A program made the position numbers and the translations under genes. Below, one piece after another: positions 33,665 through 34,535 of a stretch of DNA of 34,535 nt. The stretch covers positions 1 to 34,535 of the forward strand of contig JANQOV010000108.1 in assembly GCA_028285645.1 (NCBI GenBank), written 5' to 3'. Positions within the stretch are counted from its first letter, which is position 1. Each line of letters begins with the position of its first letter. Under the pieces are notes generated by a model. It ran no database searches. It was not told where the DNA came from and saw nothing but the letters and a program-made list of their open reading frames with translations. The DNA is from Hyphococcus sp. (GTDB taxonomy: Bacteria; Pseudomonadota; Alphaproteobacteria; Caulobacterales; Parvularculaceae).

Positions 33665-33717
33665 TGATGTGTCACAAAGGCTTGCTTTTTTGCACATCAT
33701 GCGTTCACTGCCTTTGT
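33664..33717. repeat. Two interlocked inverted repeats before the TIGR03084-type gene
   Basis: ATGATGTG (33664-33671) pairs with CACATCAT (33693-33700), and ACAAAGGC (33674-33681) pairs with GCCTTTGT (33710-33717). The arms cross, so both stems cannot simply nest; they could form a pseudoknot or be two regulator sites. They end one base before the start codon at 33719. Confidence 0.45.
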
Positions 33718-33718
33718 C

Positions 33719-34519
33719 ATGATGCAACAGGCGCAAGATTTTCTTGACGAATGCGAGGCGTTATATGCACTCGTTGAACCCTTGTCCGATGAAGCGCTGG
33801 ATCAGAAAACCGCCTTCAAGGACTGGACCATCAATGATGTCATCGGACATTTGCACATCTGGAATTACGCAGCGGACTTGTCCTTGATCGACGCCGACAA
33901 GTTTCAGGAATTTTTCAAGCAAGTTGTCGGCCCTGCCGCGCAAGGCAAAATGAAAGCGTTCGAGCGCGAATGGCTTGGGTCAGTGAAGGACGGAGCGCTG
34001 GTTGAAACCTGGCGTGATTTTTTCCGCGAAATGGCGCCGCGTTTTGGCGCGGCTGATCCGTCCATGCGGGTTCAATGGGCGGGGCCGAGCATGAGCGTGC
34101 GCTCGTCGATTACAGCGCGGCTGATGGAAACATGGGCCCACGGCCAAGAGGTCTACGATGCGCTCGGCGTCGAACGCGTCAATGAAGACCGCATCCGCAA
34201 TATCGTTGTTCTTGGCGTTAACACCTATGGCTGGACCTTTAAGGTGCGCGGAGAAACCCCGCCGGCGCCGATGCCGCATCTCGAACTGACAGCGCCGTCC
34301 GGCGAGGTTTGGCGCTATGGGGATGAAAGCGACAAAGAGCTGATTGAAGGCCTGGCGGAGGAGTTCTGTCAGGTGGTGACGCAAACCCGCAATATCGCCG
34401 ACACTAGCCTTGCGGTGACCGGCCCGAATGCTGCGGACTGGATGGCCAAGGCGCAGTGCTTTGCAGGCCCACCGGAGCCGCCGCCGCCGCCCGGGACACG
34501 CAAAACAGCGGGCCAGTAA
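33719..34519 (+). CDS. TIGR03084-type metal-binding protein (DinB/MDMPI-like)
   Basis: 266 aa. The N-terminal four-helix bundle belongs to the DinB/mycothiol-dependent maleylpyruvate isomerase superfamily. Candidate metal ligands are His44 (DVIGHLHIW), Glu137 and His141 (METWAHGQEVYDALG), which have the spacing of the H...E-x3-H zinc site of MDMPI. A beta-rich C-terminal domain (LELTAPSGEVWRYG, CQVVTQTRNIADTSLAV) follows, as in the TIGR03084 family. Bacteria of this group do not make mycothiol, so the thiol or substrate is unknown. The frame offers two starts, 33719 and 33722; the first is used. The end is Pro-rich (PPEPPPPPGT). Confidence 0.87.
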   Translation: MMQQAQDFLDECEALYALVEPLSDEALDQKTAFKDWTINDVIGHLHIWNYAADLSLIDADKFQEFFKQVVGPAAQGKMKAFEREWLGSVKDGALVETWRDFFREMAPRFGAADPSMRVQWAGPSMSVRSSITARLMETWAHGQEVYDALGVERVNEDRIRNIVVLGVNTYGWTFKVRGETPPAPMPHLELTAPSGEVWRYGDESDKELIEGLAEEFCQVVTQTRNIADTSLAVTGPNAADWMAKAQCFAGPPEPPPPPGTRKTAGQ

Positions 34520-34535
34520 TTGGCCTAACGCTGCT

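Overview
The window is chromosomal DNA of an alphaproteobacterium. GC-rich codon use, class I PHA synthase, GlpX-type fructose bisphosphatase, a CGFS glutaredoxin, a Spinster-like transporter, VPLPA-type C-terminal sorting tails and the tRNA-Ser/rlpA/dacC/tmk block all point that way. A marine Parvularculales/Hyphomonadales-like lineage is my best guess, from gene content only; no rRNA or other marker is present to place it. No phage, CRISPR array or complete mobile element is visible.

Layout. (1) 1-6.4 kb: small secreted, membrane or domain-of-unknown-function genes around a methyltransferase (336-974), a DUF1244 protein (1715-2023) and a paraoxonase-like lactonase/arylesterase (3817-4881), followed by a Cys-rich lipoprotein and an atypical SDR. 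(2) 6.4-10.6 kb: grxD, phaC with an unusual Lys/Ala/Pro-rich N-terminal tail, a coiled-coil lipoprotein and glpX. (3) 10.7-18.2 kb: two secreted proteins with VPLPA-like C-terminal sorting tails, ferredoxin-NADP reductase, SixA-like phosphatase, quinone oxidoreductase, MFS transporter, DUF1801 and VOC proteins, and a cold-shock gene with clear terminators. (4) 18.27-27.06 kb: a tight eight-gene minus-strand operon for envelope glycan or lipid-linked sugar metabolism: a large polytopic membrane protein, two small membrane proteins sharing a repeated 'LPGY' module, two UDP-galactopyranose-mutase/protoporphyrinogen-oxidase-like flavoproteins, two GT2 glycosyltransferases and a UPF0104/LPG-synthase-TM protein. 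It is preceded by a 586-bp gene-free leader holding an 18-bp perfect palindrome. (5) 27.6-31.5 kb: a secreted protein, tRNA-Ser(UGA), then the cell-wall/DNA-precursor run rlpA-dacC-tmk. (6) 31.5-34.5 kb: a divergent pair with twin operator-like repeats in front of a TetR regulator, an AT-rich secreted orphan gene, a probable transposase remnant, and a TIGR03084-type metal-binding protein.

The most system-like part is the 18.3-27.1 kb operon. Two GTs, two UGM-like flavoproteins and three types of membrane protein are co-transcribed, with no recognisable polymerase, flippase or nucleotide-sugar synthase in the window. The product cannot be read from sequence alone. The two sorting-tail proteins imply that the genome encodes an exosortase-type system elsewhere; that link to surface glycan is inference from the family, not seen here.
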